Shown: in pieces, positions 18,260 through 28,286 of the stretch | Layout of the letters: each line of letters begins with the position of its first letter | Numbering within the stretch: the first letter of the stretch is position 1 | From: Ectothiorhodospiraceae bacterium | GTDB lineage: Bacteria; Pseudomonadota; Gammaproteobacteria; Nitrococcales; AK92 | Direction of reading: 5' to 3' | Length of the DNA stretch: 32,556 nt | NCBI GenBank assembly: GCA_029268285.1 | Contig: JAJUGG010000006.1 | Location: 1-32,556, forward strand | The notes under the pieces: model-generated | Databases searched by the model: none | What the model was told of the DNA's origin: nothing | What the model saw: only the letters and a program-made list of their open reading frames with translations | Made by a program: the position numbers and the translations under genes

Positions 18260-19168
18260 ATGATCCGCCAGCGCACCCTGAAGAACAGTATCCGTGCCAC
18301 CGGCGTCGGTCTGCACACCGGCGAAAAAGTCTATCTCACGCTACGCCCGGCAGCGCCGGATACTGGCATCGTGTTTCGCCGCGTAGACCTCGACCCGGTC
18401 GTCGAGATCAAGGCGCACCCCTGCAACGTCGGCGACACGCGCCTGTCGACTTGCCTGACGAATGGCGATGTGCGGGTGTCCACGGTCGAGCATCTGCTGT
18501 CGGCTATGGCGGGTTTGGGCATCGATAATGCCTATGTCGAGGTCAGCGCTCCGGAAGTGCCGATCATGGACGGCAGTGCCGGTCCTTTCGTATTCCTGAT
18601 TCGCTCTGCGGGTATCCAGGAACAGGCGGCGCCTAAGCGTTTCATCCGTATCAAGCGGCCGATCCGCGTCGAGGACGGCGACAAGTGGGCGAGTTTCGAA
18701 CCCTTCGAGGGCTTCAAAGTCGGCTTCACCATCGAATTCGACCACCCGCTGTTCAAGAGCACCGATCAGCATGCCGTGGTGGACTTCTCCTCGACCTCGT
18801 TCGTGAAGGAAGTCAGCCGCGCCCGCACGTTCGGCTTTATGCGCGATATCGAGTGGATGCAGGAGCGCCATCTCGCGCTTGGCGGCAGCCTCGACAACGC
18901 TATCGTCATCGACGATTACCGCATCCTCAACGAGGACGGGCTGCGCTATCGCGACGAGTTCGTAAAGCATAAGATCCTGGACGCCATCGGCGATCTGTAC
19001 CTGCTGGGTCATAGCCTCATCGGTCACTTCAACGGCTACAAGTCTGGTCATGCGCTCAACAACCAGTTGCTGCGCACGCTGCTCGTCGAGCAGGATGCCT
19101 GGGAAGAAGTGACCTTCGAGGACGACAGCCGCGCGCCGATCTCCTACGATCAGCCGGTCTTCGCCTGA
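18260..19168 (+). CDS. lpxC: UDP-3-O-acyl-N-acetylglucosamine deacetylase LpxC
   Basis: LpxC is the zinc deacetylase that commits UDP-3-O-acyl-GlcNAc to lipid A synthesis in the cytoplasm. The start at ATG 18260 gives [20 protein letters not shown], matching the family N-terminus, and 302 residues, the usual size; the frame is open for 35 codons upstream but that part has no LpxC counterpart. Zinc ligands are His78 ([11 protein letters not shown]), His237 and Asp241 (HKILDAIGD). A GGAG lies 12 nt upstream. Long C-terminal degradation tags as in E. coli are not obvious. The gap from ftsZ suggests its own promoter, perhaps with TACAAT at 18189-18194. Confidence 0.97.
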   Translation: MIRQRTLKNSIRATGVGLHTGEKVYLTLRPAAPDTGIVFRRVDLDPVVEIKAHPCNVGDTRLSTCLTNGDVRVSTVEHLLSAMAGLGIDNAYVEVSAPEVPIMDGSAGPFVFLIRSAGIQEQAAPKRFIRIKRPIRVEDGDKWASFEPFEGFKVGFTIEFDHPLFKSTDQHAVVDFSSTSFVKEVSRARTFGFMRDIEWMQERHLALGGSLDNAIVIDDYRILNEDGLRYRDEFVKHKILDAIGDLYLLGHSLIGHFNGYKSGHALNNQLLRTLLVEQDAWEEVTFEDDSRAPISYDQPVFA

Positions 19169-19174
19169 TTCTGC

Positions 19175-19197
19175 GGCGCGGCCAGCCTCGCCGCGCC
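19175..19197 (+). terminator. Hairpin immediately after lpxC
   Basis: GGCGCGGC (19175-19182) pairs perfectly with GCCGCGCC (19190-19197) around a 7-nt loop, 6 nt after the lpxC stop codon. There is no U-tract, so it may protect the mRNA end rather than terminate. Confidence 0.35.
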
Positions 19198-19252
19198 CCA
19201 TGCCGCCCATCGGATAAGCATCCATGGGGGAGCATTTTCCCTTTCTTATATG

Positions 19253-19290
19253 ACATGCCGGTGACAATGCTCACCGGCATGTTCGTTTCT
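19253..19290 (+). terminator. Intrinsic terminator of the lpxC transcript
   Basis: ACATGCCGGTGA (19253-19264) and TCACCGGCATGT (19271-19282) form a perfect 12-bp stem with a 6-nt loop, followed by TCGTTTCT. This is the best terminator candidate between lpxC and the converging dciA gene. Confidence 0.75.
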
Positions 19291-19306
19291 ATCCCCCGCG
19301 AAGGCT

Positions 19307-19372
19307 TTTAACCACAGCGATCCCGAGGGCGCGGAGAAAGGCGAAAGCCTTTGTTTGTCTGAGCTTCCGTGG
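19307..19372. repeat. Probable decayed dispersed repeat with imperfect inverted ends
   Basis: The stretch opens with TTTAACCACAG, contains GCGCGGAGAAAGG, a hairpin AAAGGC-GAAA-GCCTTT (19337-19352), and closes with CTTCCGTGG. This resembles the widespread non-coding element that reads AACCACAGAG...GCGGAGAAAGG...CTCCGTGG in many bacterial genomes, here degraded. The rest of 19291-19550 shows no gene, no clear promoter and no further structure. The resemblance is from memory and needs a genome-wide comparison. Confidence 0.4.
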
Positions 19373-19550
19373 GTGTAGCGATGTTTCCGGCTTTATGTGG
19401 CGTCTGCGGCGCCATTTGCGGCCGCGCCTGTCATTAGCGGAGCGAAGATGCGCGACTAAAAGTCGAACCGGCGCGGGCCTCAGCTTTGCGACGATGTCTT
19501 CGCTGTTCTTCGGGCTTCCGCGATGCCGTCGTCACGCTACCAATCGGCCC

Positions 19551-20021
19551 TCAGGGTTTGCCCTCGCCGTGGCGGGCAAGACGCTCCAGCGCTTCCCGTA
19601 GGCGGGGGTTATCGGAACCGACGCCGCGCGCCGCTTGTCTGAGACTCTGAATGGCTTGCGGCCCGAGCAAAGGCGGTTTCGGTGCCGGGCGTTTTCGGGT
19701 CGGCGGGGTGATTCGAATCTTGAGCTCGGTAATTTCGTTGATTCCGGTAATTTCTCGTGTGGCCTGGAGAATCACCATGCGGCTGTAGCGTAGGCGCGTT
19801 GCCCAGGCCGGGGACTCGGCAACCAGCACCAGCGTTTTACCGTCCAGGCGCCCCACCGCCCAATTGCCGCGCAGCGTCTCAGGCAGGGCATCGCGTAGAC
19901 GCTCACTCAGGCTCTCCAGTGCCCGTGCTTTTTGCAGCAAACCGCCGATTCCGGGAGAGCGAGGCGCCAGCAGGTGTCGCATGCTGATGGGGCCCTTGTC
20001 CGAGTTGCTGCCGTTGGCCAT
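19551..20021 (-). CDS. dciA: DciA/DUF721 family protein, predicted DnaB helicase loader
   Basis: DUF721 proteins have been shown in Pseudomonas and Vibrio to be DciA, the ancestral loader of the replicative helicase that replaces DnaC. The 156-residue protein has the family's conserved part at about residues 18-105: a helical LLQKARALESLSERLRDALP, then GRLDGKTLVLVAESPAWATR and RYSRMVILQ, followed by a basic, proline-rich low-complexity tail (PPTRKRPAPKPPLLGP). Position next to lpxC and divergent from secA is typical for this family. The ATG at 20021 has a weak AGG; Met14 (MRHLLAP) is an alternative start. Confidence 0.88.
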   Translation of the reverse strand: MANGSNSDKGPISMRHLLAPRSPGIGGLLQKARALESLSERLRDALPETLRGNWAVGRLDGKTLVLVAESPAWATRLRYSRMVILQATREITGINEITELKIRITPPTRKRPAPKPPLLGPQAIQSLRQAARGVGSDNPRLREALERLARHGEGKP

Positions 20022-20028
20022 TACGTAC

Positions 20029-20058
20029 CTGAAAATTTGAACCGTGTTGAGCTATAGT
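20029..20058 (+). promoter_or_regulatory. Putative secA promoter, overlapping a divergent dciA promoter
   Basis: CTGAAA (20029-20034) and TATAGT (20053-20058) are 18 bp apart on the plus strand; the -10 is identical to that of the mra promoter. On the minus strand TTAAAG, 17 bp, TACTAT gives a weak promoter for dciA, with its -10 overlapping the same bases. Both -35 boxes are poor, so this is tentative. Confidence 0.4.
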
Positions 20059-20185
20059 AAGCCCCTTTCGCGGGGACTTTAAGAGTCTCTAGCAAAACCC
20101 CCGGCATACGGGCGCCAGGGTTTCGTTAGGGGCTCCATGATAAGTTTTCGTTTTATGACGCTCAGCCACGCCTGTGGAGTTTCGA
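20059..20185 (+). promoter_or_regulatory. Structured 5' leader of secA with small overlapping ORF
   Basis: If secA starts from the TATAGT box, its mRNA has about 120 nt of leader. AAGCCCC (20059-20065) can fold locally with GGGGACTT (20072-20079). The same AGCCCCT (20060-20066) is also perfectly complementary to AGGGGCT (20128-20134), so the two pairings exclude each other. Between them AAACCC (20095-20100) pairs with GGGTTT (20118-20123). AGGGG at 20128-20132 precedes an ATG at 20137 opening a 38-codon frame that ends at 20253, overlapping the secA start in another frame. No SecM-like arrest peptide or signal sequence is seen. Confidence 0.4.
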
Positions 20186-22918
<2,733 letters not shown>

Positions 22919-22930
22919 GGAGCGCATTCC

Positions 22931-24148
22931 ATGGCTGTCGGGTATGAGGGCTTGCCGGAGCTGTATCCGGTCGAAGGGCTACGGCTGGGGACTACCAAAG
23001 CGGGCATCCGCAAGCCGAACCGGCGCGACCTGGTGATTTTCGAGCTGACCGGGGGCAGCCGCGCGGCGGCTGTGTTTACGACCAATCGATTTCAAGCAGC
23101 TCCGGTGCAGGTCGCCCGGCAGCATCTGGCGAGCGCGGCGCCGCGTTATCTGGTAATCAACACCGGCTATGCCAATGCCGGCACCGGCAGCGAGGGGCTG
23201 AAAGCCGCGCAGGAAACCTGTGCTGCCTTGGCGCAACTTGCTGGCTGCGATACCGAACAAGTACTCCCGTTTTCCACCGGCGTGATCGGCGAGCCGCTGC
23301 CGGTCGAGCGACTGGTGGCTGGCATGCCGGCCGCGCTCGAGGCTTTGAGTGCGACGGGCTGGGCCGAGGCGGCCGAAGGCATCATGACCACCGACACGTT
23401 GCCCAAAGGCGCCAGCCGCAGGGTGGTCATCGACGGCCAATCGTGCACCCTCACGGGCATCTCTAAAGGCGCTGGCATGATTCGACCCAACATGGCCACC
23501 ATGCTCGGCTTTATCGCCACCGATGCCGCAGTCTCCCAAGACTTGCTGCAACAGGCGGTGGCGCAGGCGGCGCGCGCTTCTTTCAATCGCATCACCGTTG
23601 ATGGCGATACCTCGACCAACGACGCCTGCGTGGTGGTCGCAACCGGTGCGCATCCTACGCTCAATATCGATGTATCGGGAGCGGCCTTTGATGCCTTCGT
23701 CGCTGCGCTGACGGAGGTTTGTACCGAGCTCGCGCAGCTTATCGTGCGTGACGGCGAAGGTGCCAGCCGCTTCGTCAGCGTCGAGGTCGAAGGCGGCCGC
23801 GATGAGGCCGAGTGCGAGGCAGTGGCCTATGCCGTGGCTGAGTCGCCGCTGGTCAAAACGGCTTTGTTTGCGGGCGACCCCAACTGGGGACGGATTCTGG
23901 CCGCTGTGGGGCGGGCCGGCATCACGGATCTGGACGTGGAGGGCGTGCAGCTTTTCATCGACGATCTGTGCATCGCCGAGCGCGGGGGCCGCGCCGCGGA
24001 TTACTCGGAAGAGGCCGCGGCCGAGCGTATGGCCAAGAACGAGTTGAGCATTCGCATTCTGCTTGGTCGCGGCAAAGCGCAGGCCACGGTTTGGACCTGC
24101 GACCTCTCCTATGACTACGTTCGGATCAACGCCGATTACCGCACCTGA
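22931..24148 (+). CDS. argJ: Bifunctional glutamate N-acetyltransferase / amino-acid acetyltransferase ArgJ
   Basis: ArgJ transfers the acetyl group from N-acetylornithine back to glutamate in the cyclic arginine pathway, and many homologues can also use acetyl-CoA. The 405-residue precursor cleaves itself before a conserved threonine: here Thr190 in [13 protein letters not shown]. Other motifs are [40 protein letters not shown] and [20 protein letters not shown] 22931 lies 12 nt after secA with GAGGAG upstream, so it may share the secA transcript. Its last 38 nt overlap the next gene. Confidence 0.97.
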   Translation: MAVGYEGLPELYPVEGLRLGTTKAGIRKPNRRDLVIFELTGGSRAAAVFTTNRFQAAPVQVARQHLASAAPRYLVINTGYANAGTGSEGLKAAQETCAALAQLAGCDTEQVLPFSTGVIGEPLPVERLVAGMPAALEALSATGWAEAAEGIMTTDTLPKGASRRVVIDGQSCTLTGISKGAGMIRPNMATMLGFIATDAAVSQDLLQQAVAQAARASFNRITVDGDTSTNDACVVVATGAHPTLNIDVSGAAFDAFVAALTEVCTELAQLIVRDGEGASRFVSVEVEGGRDEAECEAVAYAVAESPLVKTALFAGDPNWGRILAAVGRAGITDLDVEGVQLFIDDLCIAERGGRAADYSEEAAAERMAKNELSIRILLGRGKAQATVWTCDLSYDYVRINADYRT

Positions 24149-25106
24149 GCCGGCGTCCGAGGTACTGCACGTCGCCGCTGCGGCGGTTTTCGATGCGGCC
24201 GGGCGTGTGCTCATTGCGCAGCGCCGGGTTGACGTCCACCAGGGCGGCCTGTGGGAGTTTCCAGGCGGTAAGCTGGAGCCGGGCGAGAGCGTGGAAGCCG
24301 CGCTCTCGCGCGAACTCTGGGAAGAGCTTCATATCCGACCGCGCCACGCGCGCCGCATGATTCGCGTACCGTTTCGCTACCCCGAGCGCCATGTGCTGCT
24401 GGATGTGTGGCGTGTCGATGCCTATGAGGGCGAGGCGATAGGAAGAGAAGGGCAGCCGATCCTCTGGGTCGAGCCGCGGGCGCTCGACGATTATGCCTTC
24501 CCTGCGGCCAACCTGCCGATTGTTAATGCCGTGCGCTTGCCGCAATGCTACCTCGTTACCGGCGCTTATCGCTCCGATTCCGATTTCCTCGAGCGCTTGA
24601 GCACGGCGCTCGCGCGCGGCGTTCGACTAGTGCAGTTGCGGGCGCCTAAGGCGTCCCCCGCGCTGCTGCGCGAGGCGGTGGCGCGTTGCCGGCGCGCCGG
24701 GGCGATCAGCCTCTATAACGGCACGCCCGATGAAGCCGTCGCGGTCGGTGCCGACGGGGTACACCTGTCGGCGGCTAGGCTGCGGGCACTCACAGGGCGG
24801 CCATCGCTGCGTTGGGTAGCCGCATCCTGCCACGATGCCGAGGAGTTGCGCCTGGCTGAGCAGCGTGGTGCGGATTTCGTCGTGCTCTCGCCCGTGCAGC
24901 CCACCACTTCCCATCCCGGAGCCGTTCCACTTGGGTGGTCGAGGTTTGCCGAGCTGGTACGCGATTACCCGGCGCCGGTCTATGCCTTGGGCGGAGTCGG
25001 CGAAGGCGAGCTTGGGCAGGCTCTACGCTGTCGCGCACAGGGCATTGCCGCGATCCGCGCCTTATGGGGCAGACAAGGAATAGAACCAAGGGAAAGCGAG
25101 CGTTAG
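24111..25106 (+). CDS. Nudix hydrolase fused to a ThiE/TenI-like domain
   Basis: The 331-residue protein joins two domains. The Nudix domain (about 18-135) resembles MutT, which hydrolyses oxidised nucleoside triphosphates such as 8-oxo-dGTP; its Nudix box runs from Gly53 (GKLEPGE) through RELWEEL to Ile75, with His74 replacing the usual Gly. The C-terminal domain (about 145-331) looks like thiamine-phosphate synthase/Ten[34 protein letters not shown] and [11 protein letters not shown]. The same fusion sits near secA/argJ in Pseudomonas; I know no established role for the ThiE-like half. The ATG at 24111 overlaps argJ by 38 nt and lacks a clear ribosome-binding site, but no better start exists. 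Confidence 0.9.
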   Translation: MTTFGSTPITAPEPASEVLHVAAAAVFDAAGRVLIAQRRVDVHQGGLWEFPGGKLEPGESVEAALSRELWEELHIRPRHARRMIRVPFRYPERHVLLDVWRVDAYEGEAIGREGQPILWVEPRALDDYAFPAANLPIVNAVRLPQCYLVTGAYRSDSDFLERLSTALARGVRLVQLRAPKASPALLREAVARCRRAGAISLYNGTPDEAVAVGADGVHLSAARLRALTGRPSLRWVAASCHDAEELRLAEQRGADFVVLSPVQPTTSHPGAVPLGWSRFAELVRDYPAPVYALGGVGEGELGQALRCRAQGIAAIRALWGRQGIEPRESER

Positions 25107-25148
25107 CAGCAGCATGCAAGCGCCGTTAACGCCCGCCCGACGCTCCTC

Positions 25149-26252
25149 TTAATCCAATCGCGTCTGCGGTGGTTGCGCGTTGACTTCGATCAGCGGGCGA
25201 GGCGTGTCCTGAGTGCTTGGCGGCAGATGCGGCACCGTCACCTCCGGCATTTCGCCCGTAAGGGTGTGCAGGAAGGCGACGATATCGTCGATTTGCTCGT
25301 CGCTGAGGTCCCGCCCTAGCTGCGAGGTACCCATGATGGCCACAGCCTGGTGCAGATCCCAGACCTTGCCGGAGTGGAAGTAGGGTGCCGTGAGCGCAAC
25401 GTTACGCAAGGGCACGGCCCGGAACACGTACTCGTCGCTGGCCGTTTCGGTGACCTGGAAGCGCCCCTTGTCGCCCGACGGCAAAATATCGGACCCGGGG
25501 CGCTCGACCACACCGAACGGATAGTAGGCCTGGCCGCCGATGTTCTGGCCGCTGTGGCAGGCTACGCAACCTGAATCGATAAAGGTCTTCAGCCCACGCT
25601 TTTCTTTCTCGTTCAGCGCGCTGGTATCGCCCGCGAGGAAGCGATCGAAGGGCGCGTTGGGCGTGATCAGTGTGGCCTCGAACGCTTCGATGGCGCGCGC
25701 CATGTTATCGAAGCTCACCGCGTCGTCGGCATCGGGGAAGGCGGCTTCGAAGCGCTCGACATACTCGGGTATGGATTTTAGCGTCTGTACCACCCGATCC
25801 GGGCGGTTGTTCATTTCAACGCTGGCTTCGATCGGCCCTTTGGCCTGTTCCTTGAGGTCGGCAGCGCGGCCGTCCCAGAACTGCGCAACATTGAATACCG
25901 AATTGTAAACGGTCGGCGAGTTGCGTGGGCCGGCCTGCCAGCCGTGGCCGATCGAGGTTTCGACGTTGTCGTCGCCGCCCATGGCGAGGTTGTGGCAGGT
26001 GCTGCAGGCGATGATCTGGCTTGCCGACAGGCGCGGGTCGTAGAACAGCATCTGCCCCAGTTCGACCTTCTCGGGCGTCACTGGGTTGCCCTTTACCTCT
26101 GGTACTTCCGTCGGTATTGGCGCGAATAGGGTATTGGCTTGCTTGAGGAGTTGCGCATCGGTATCGGCGGCGCCTTGCGCCGAGGCGGCCTGTGGCAAGG
26201 TTGCAGACAGTAGCAAGCCGGCGATGGCAGGTATTAACGCTTTTTGGGCCAT
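25149..26252 (-). CDS. Di-heme cytochrome c peroxidase / MauG family protein
   Basis: The 367-residue product has an N-terminal signal peptide (hydrophobic core about residues 5-20, likely cleavage after ASA-Q) and two c-type heme sites, CSTCH (83-87) and CVACH (229-233). Bacterial di-heme peroxidases reduce hydrogen peroxide in the periplasm with electrons from small cytochromes or azurin. LGQMLFYDPRLSAS, GRNSPT-like GPRNSPTVYN, AQFWDGRA, FRAVPLRNVALTAPYFHSG and IMGTSQLGRDL fit that family; Met307 in the last motif is a candidate distal ligand of the high-potential heme. A Pro/Thr-rich tail closes it. GGGAG lies 10 nt before the ATG. It faces the Nudix gene, 42 nt apart. The 212 nt upstream show no convincing promoter. 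Confidence 0.92.
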   Translation of the reverse strand: MAQKALIPAIAGLLLSATLPQAASAQGAADTDAQLLKQANTLFAPIPTEVPEVKGNPVTPEKVELGQMLFYDPRLSASQIIACSTCHNLAMGGDDNVETSIGHGWQAGPRNSPTVYNSVFNVAQFWDGRAADLKEQAKGPIEASVEMNNRPDRVVQTLKSIPEYVERFEAAFPDADDAVSFDNMARAIEAFEATLITPNAPFDRFLAGDTSALNEKEKRGLKTFIDSGCVACHSGQNIGGQAYYPFGVVERPGSDILPSGDKGRFQVTETASDEYVFRAVPLRNVALTAPYFHSGKVWDLHQAVAIMGTSQLGRDLSDEQIDDIVAFLHTLTGEMPEVTVPHLPPSTQDTPRPLIEVNAQPPQTRLD

Positions 26253-26464
26253 GGCAATCAGTCTCCCGGGGTCTGGAGCAACGCTATTGGGCGCGCCGAA
26301 AAACTAGAGCCTTCCCGAATGAACCTGCGCCGCCACGATCTTGCGCGGTTGTGTCTGTGACGAACGGTTATACGCATAGGTTCAGCGGATTCGGATATGC
26401 TCCAAGAAAATCCCTATGTACGATGATGACGGCCAGCAGCGATATCAACGTTAAGGGTATAGCC

Positions 26465-27088
26465 ATGCATCAAGCGCACCCCCCAGCCGATTTGCCGCGC
26501 GCGCCGGCCTGTGCGCGCAACCGCGAGCCGATTCTGGCCGTGCTAAAGGCTTATTTGCGGCCGGGCGAACATGTGCTCGAGATAGGTAGCGGCACCGGCG
26601 AGCATGCGGTTTACTTTGCCGAGCAACTACCCGAGCTGACGTGGCAGCCCACCGAGCGGCCGGAGCATCTGCCCGGCGTTGAGGCGTGGGTGGAATGGGC
26701 GCGCTTGGGCAATCTTGCGCGACCGTTGACGCTGGATGTCACGGCGCGCTGGCCGGTAGAGCGGGTGGACGCCGTCTTCTCCGCCAATACTGCGCATATC
26801 ATGAGCTGGGAGGCCGTGGAGGCGATGTTTCTGGGTGTCGGTGCGGCGCTCAAGCCCGGCGGCTATTTCCTGTTGTACGGGCCGTTCAACTACGGCGGGC
26901 GTTACACCAGCGAAAGCAACCGGCACTTCGACGAGACACTGCGCCGCCGCGACCCCGCAATGGGCTTGCGCGACGTCGCGGATTTGGAGCGCTTGGCGCA
27001 GCGTGCAGGTCTCGAGCGGGTGAATGATCATGCTATGCCGGCCAACAATCGTGTGCTCGTCTGGCGGCACGTGTGGTCGGAATCCTAA
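26465..27088 (+). CDS. DUF938 family class I SAM-dependent methyltransferase
   Basis: The 207-residue protein carries the SAM-binding motif HVLEIGSGTGEHAVYFAE (about 36-53), then TWQPTERPEHLPG, DAVFSANTAHIMSW, LKPGGYFLLYGPFNYGGRYT and SNRHFDETLRRRDP, which mark the DUF938 family found across proteobacteria and some eukaryotes. The substrate is unknown. I start it at ATG 26465 with AAGGG about 9 nt upstream; the frame is open for another 91 codons upstream, but that part reads through the ccp promoter region and has no family counterpart. Confidence 0.88.
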   Translation: MHQAHPPADLPRAPACARNREPILAVLKAYLRPGEHVLEIGSGTGEHAVYFAEQLPELTWQPTERPEHLPGVEAWVEWARLGNLARPLTLDVTARWPVERVDAVFSANTAHIMSWEAVEAMFLGVGAALKPGGYFLLYGPFNYGGRYTSESNRHFDETLRRRDPAMGLRDVADLERLAQRAGLERVNDHAMPANNRVLVWRHVWSES

Positions 27089-27251
27089 AGCAGTTTCAGA
27101 ATTTGACGACTTGCCAAACGCAGAAGCCCGGGAGATAGTGGATTTGCCCAACGGTTGCAAAAGGCGACAAGCCACAACCGCCCCAAGCGCATGGATGTTT
27201 CGTGTCGGGGACGGGCGTTCTCGTCAACTGCCGGAAAATGGAGTGAGTGCA

Positions 27252-27524
27252 GTGGTCAAGTCGATCTATGTCGGTAATCTCCCTTACAGCGCTACGGAAG
27301 ACGAAGTACGTTCGCTGTTTTCCCTCTACGGCGCCGTACATTCGGTAAAGCTGATCAGTGATCGCGACAGCGGGCGACCGCGCGGCTTCGGTTTCGTCGG
27401 TATGTCCGATTCCGAGGCCGAGGAAGCCATTAACGCCATCAATGGCACCGAGATGGGCGGGCGCACGCTGCGTGTTAATGAGGCAAGGGAGAAACCGGCA
27501 CCGCGTCAACGCCGTGCAAGCTAA
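27252..27524 (+). CDS. Small RRM-domain RNA-binding protein
   Basis: The product is a single RNA-recognition motif of about 90 residues: RNP2 is IYVGNLPY and RNP1 is RGFGFVGM, with a short basic tail (PAPRQRRAS). Such bacterial RRM proteins bind single-stranded RNA, and in cyanobacteria some are cold-induced; a role here is not established. The start is probably GTG 27252, 8 nt after GGAG (27240-27243), giving MVKSIYVGN; GTG 27243 is an alternative. The 163 nt before it, after the DUF938 gene, are non-coding, and a strong terminator follows, so it may be its own transcript. Confidence 0.88.
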   Translation: MVKSIYVGNLPYSATEDEVRSLFSLYGAVHSVKLISDRDSGRPRGFGFVGMSDSEAEEAINAINGTEMGGRTLRVNEAREKPAPRQRRAS

Positions 27525-27585
27525 AGGTCCCGGAACCCCCCGAAGCGAACCTGCGTAAGCCGTCCGTTGCCGGCGGCCCGCAGCC

Positions 27586-27628
27586 ATGCGCCCGGACCTC
27601 TCCATGTGGGGCCGGGCGCATCATTTTT
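27586..27628 (+). terminator. Intrinsic terminator of the RRM gene
   Basis: ATGCGCCCGG (27586-27595) pairs perfectly with CCGGGCGCAT (27612-27621), followed by CATTTTT. This is one of the two strongest terminators in the window. Confidence 0.9.
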
Positions 27629-27765
27629 AAAAGCCCCTAATGATTGTCTCGGTTGATTCCTTACGCCGTCGCTCCCATTAGCCTTGCCTCGTTGCTGGCT
27701 TTTTGGCGTCCGCCGGCTCAGCCTTCTCGTGGCCGCGAAATAATTCTGGCGCGCATTTTGGATCG

Positions 27766-27774
27766 TGCTATAAG
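27766..27774 (+). promoter_or_regulatory. Extended -10 promoter of the GNAT/ATP-grasp genes
   Basis: TGC followed by TATAAG (27769-27774) is an extended -10 element; no good -35 is seen. Initiation about 7 nt downstream falls on the ATG at 27780, so the mRNA may have no leader. Confidence 0.5.
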
Positions 27775-27779
27775 AGCGC

Positions 27780-28268
27780 ATGAGTACAGCCTTCCGCCCC
27801 TCTCAAGACTACGCTATCCGCGCTGCAACCCCGCTTGACCTCGATGCCTTGATGCGACTGGAAGAGGCGTGTTTTAACAGCGACCGGATTAGCCGCCGCA
27901 GCATGCGCCAGATGCTCGCGCGAGCGCATGCGCGGACCTTGGTGTGCGAGTGGCAGGGGCGCCTGCTCGGCTATGTGTTGCTCTTGTTTCGGCGCGGCTG
28001 GGAAGGGGCGCGCATATATTCCATTGCAACAGCCGCGGAAGCGCGTCGCACCGGTGTGGCCGAAGCCCTGGTGCGCGCTGCGGAAGCCGAGGCGCGACAG
28101 CGGCAGTGCCGCTTCATTCGGCTGGAAATTCGTAAGGACAATCCGGGGTCGATCGGCCTGTTCGGCAAGCTCGGTTATCAACCTCGGGGTGAGTATCCCG
28201 CCTACTACGAGGACGGGCAGGACGCGCTACGTTTTCACAAAGAGCTCGTGTCACCAGATCAAGACTAA
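27780..28268 (+). CDS. GNAT family N-acetyltransferase
   Basis: The 162-residue protein has the GNAT fold of the RimI-like group: the N-terminal AIRAATPLDLDALMRLEEAC, the beta4 segment ARIYSIATAAEARRTGVA with the acetyl-CoA pyrophosphate loop RRTGVA, a following helix EALVRAAEAEARQRQ, and the C-terminal NPGSIGLFGKLGYQPRGEY. It would transfer an acyl group from acyl-CoA to an amine; the substrate is unknown. It lies 18 nt before the ATP-grasp ligase gene and is likely in one operon with it, so it probably modifies the same metabolite or protein. Only a weak AAGAG precedes its ATG. Confidence 0.88.
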   Translation: MSTAFRPSQDYAIRAATPLDLDALMRLEEACFNSDRISRRSMRQMLARAHARTLVCEWQGRLLGYVLLLFRRGWEGARIYSIATAAEARRTGVAEALVRAAEAEARQRQCRFIRLEIRKDNPGSIGLFGKLGYQPRGEYPAYYEDGQDALRFHKELVSPDQD

Positions 28269-28286
28269 GACGGTAAGCAGCAGTCG

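Noticed and set aside
26192-26464. 91-codon N-terminal extension of the DUF938 protein
   Set aside because: It overlaps the start of the oppositely oriented cytochrome c peroxidase gene; the ATG at 26465 has its own ribosome-binding site and gives the family length.
27676-27710. AGCC...GGCT followed by TTTT as a terminator
   Set aside because: The stem is only 4 bp with a long loop; the strong terminator at 27586-27628 already explains the 3' end.
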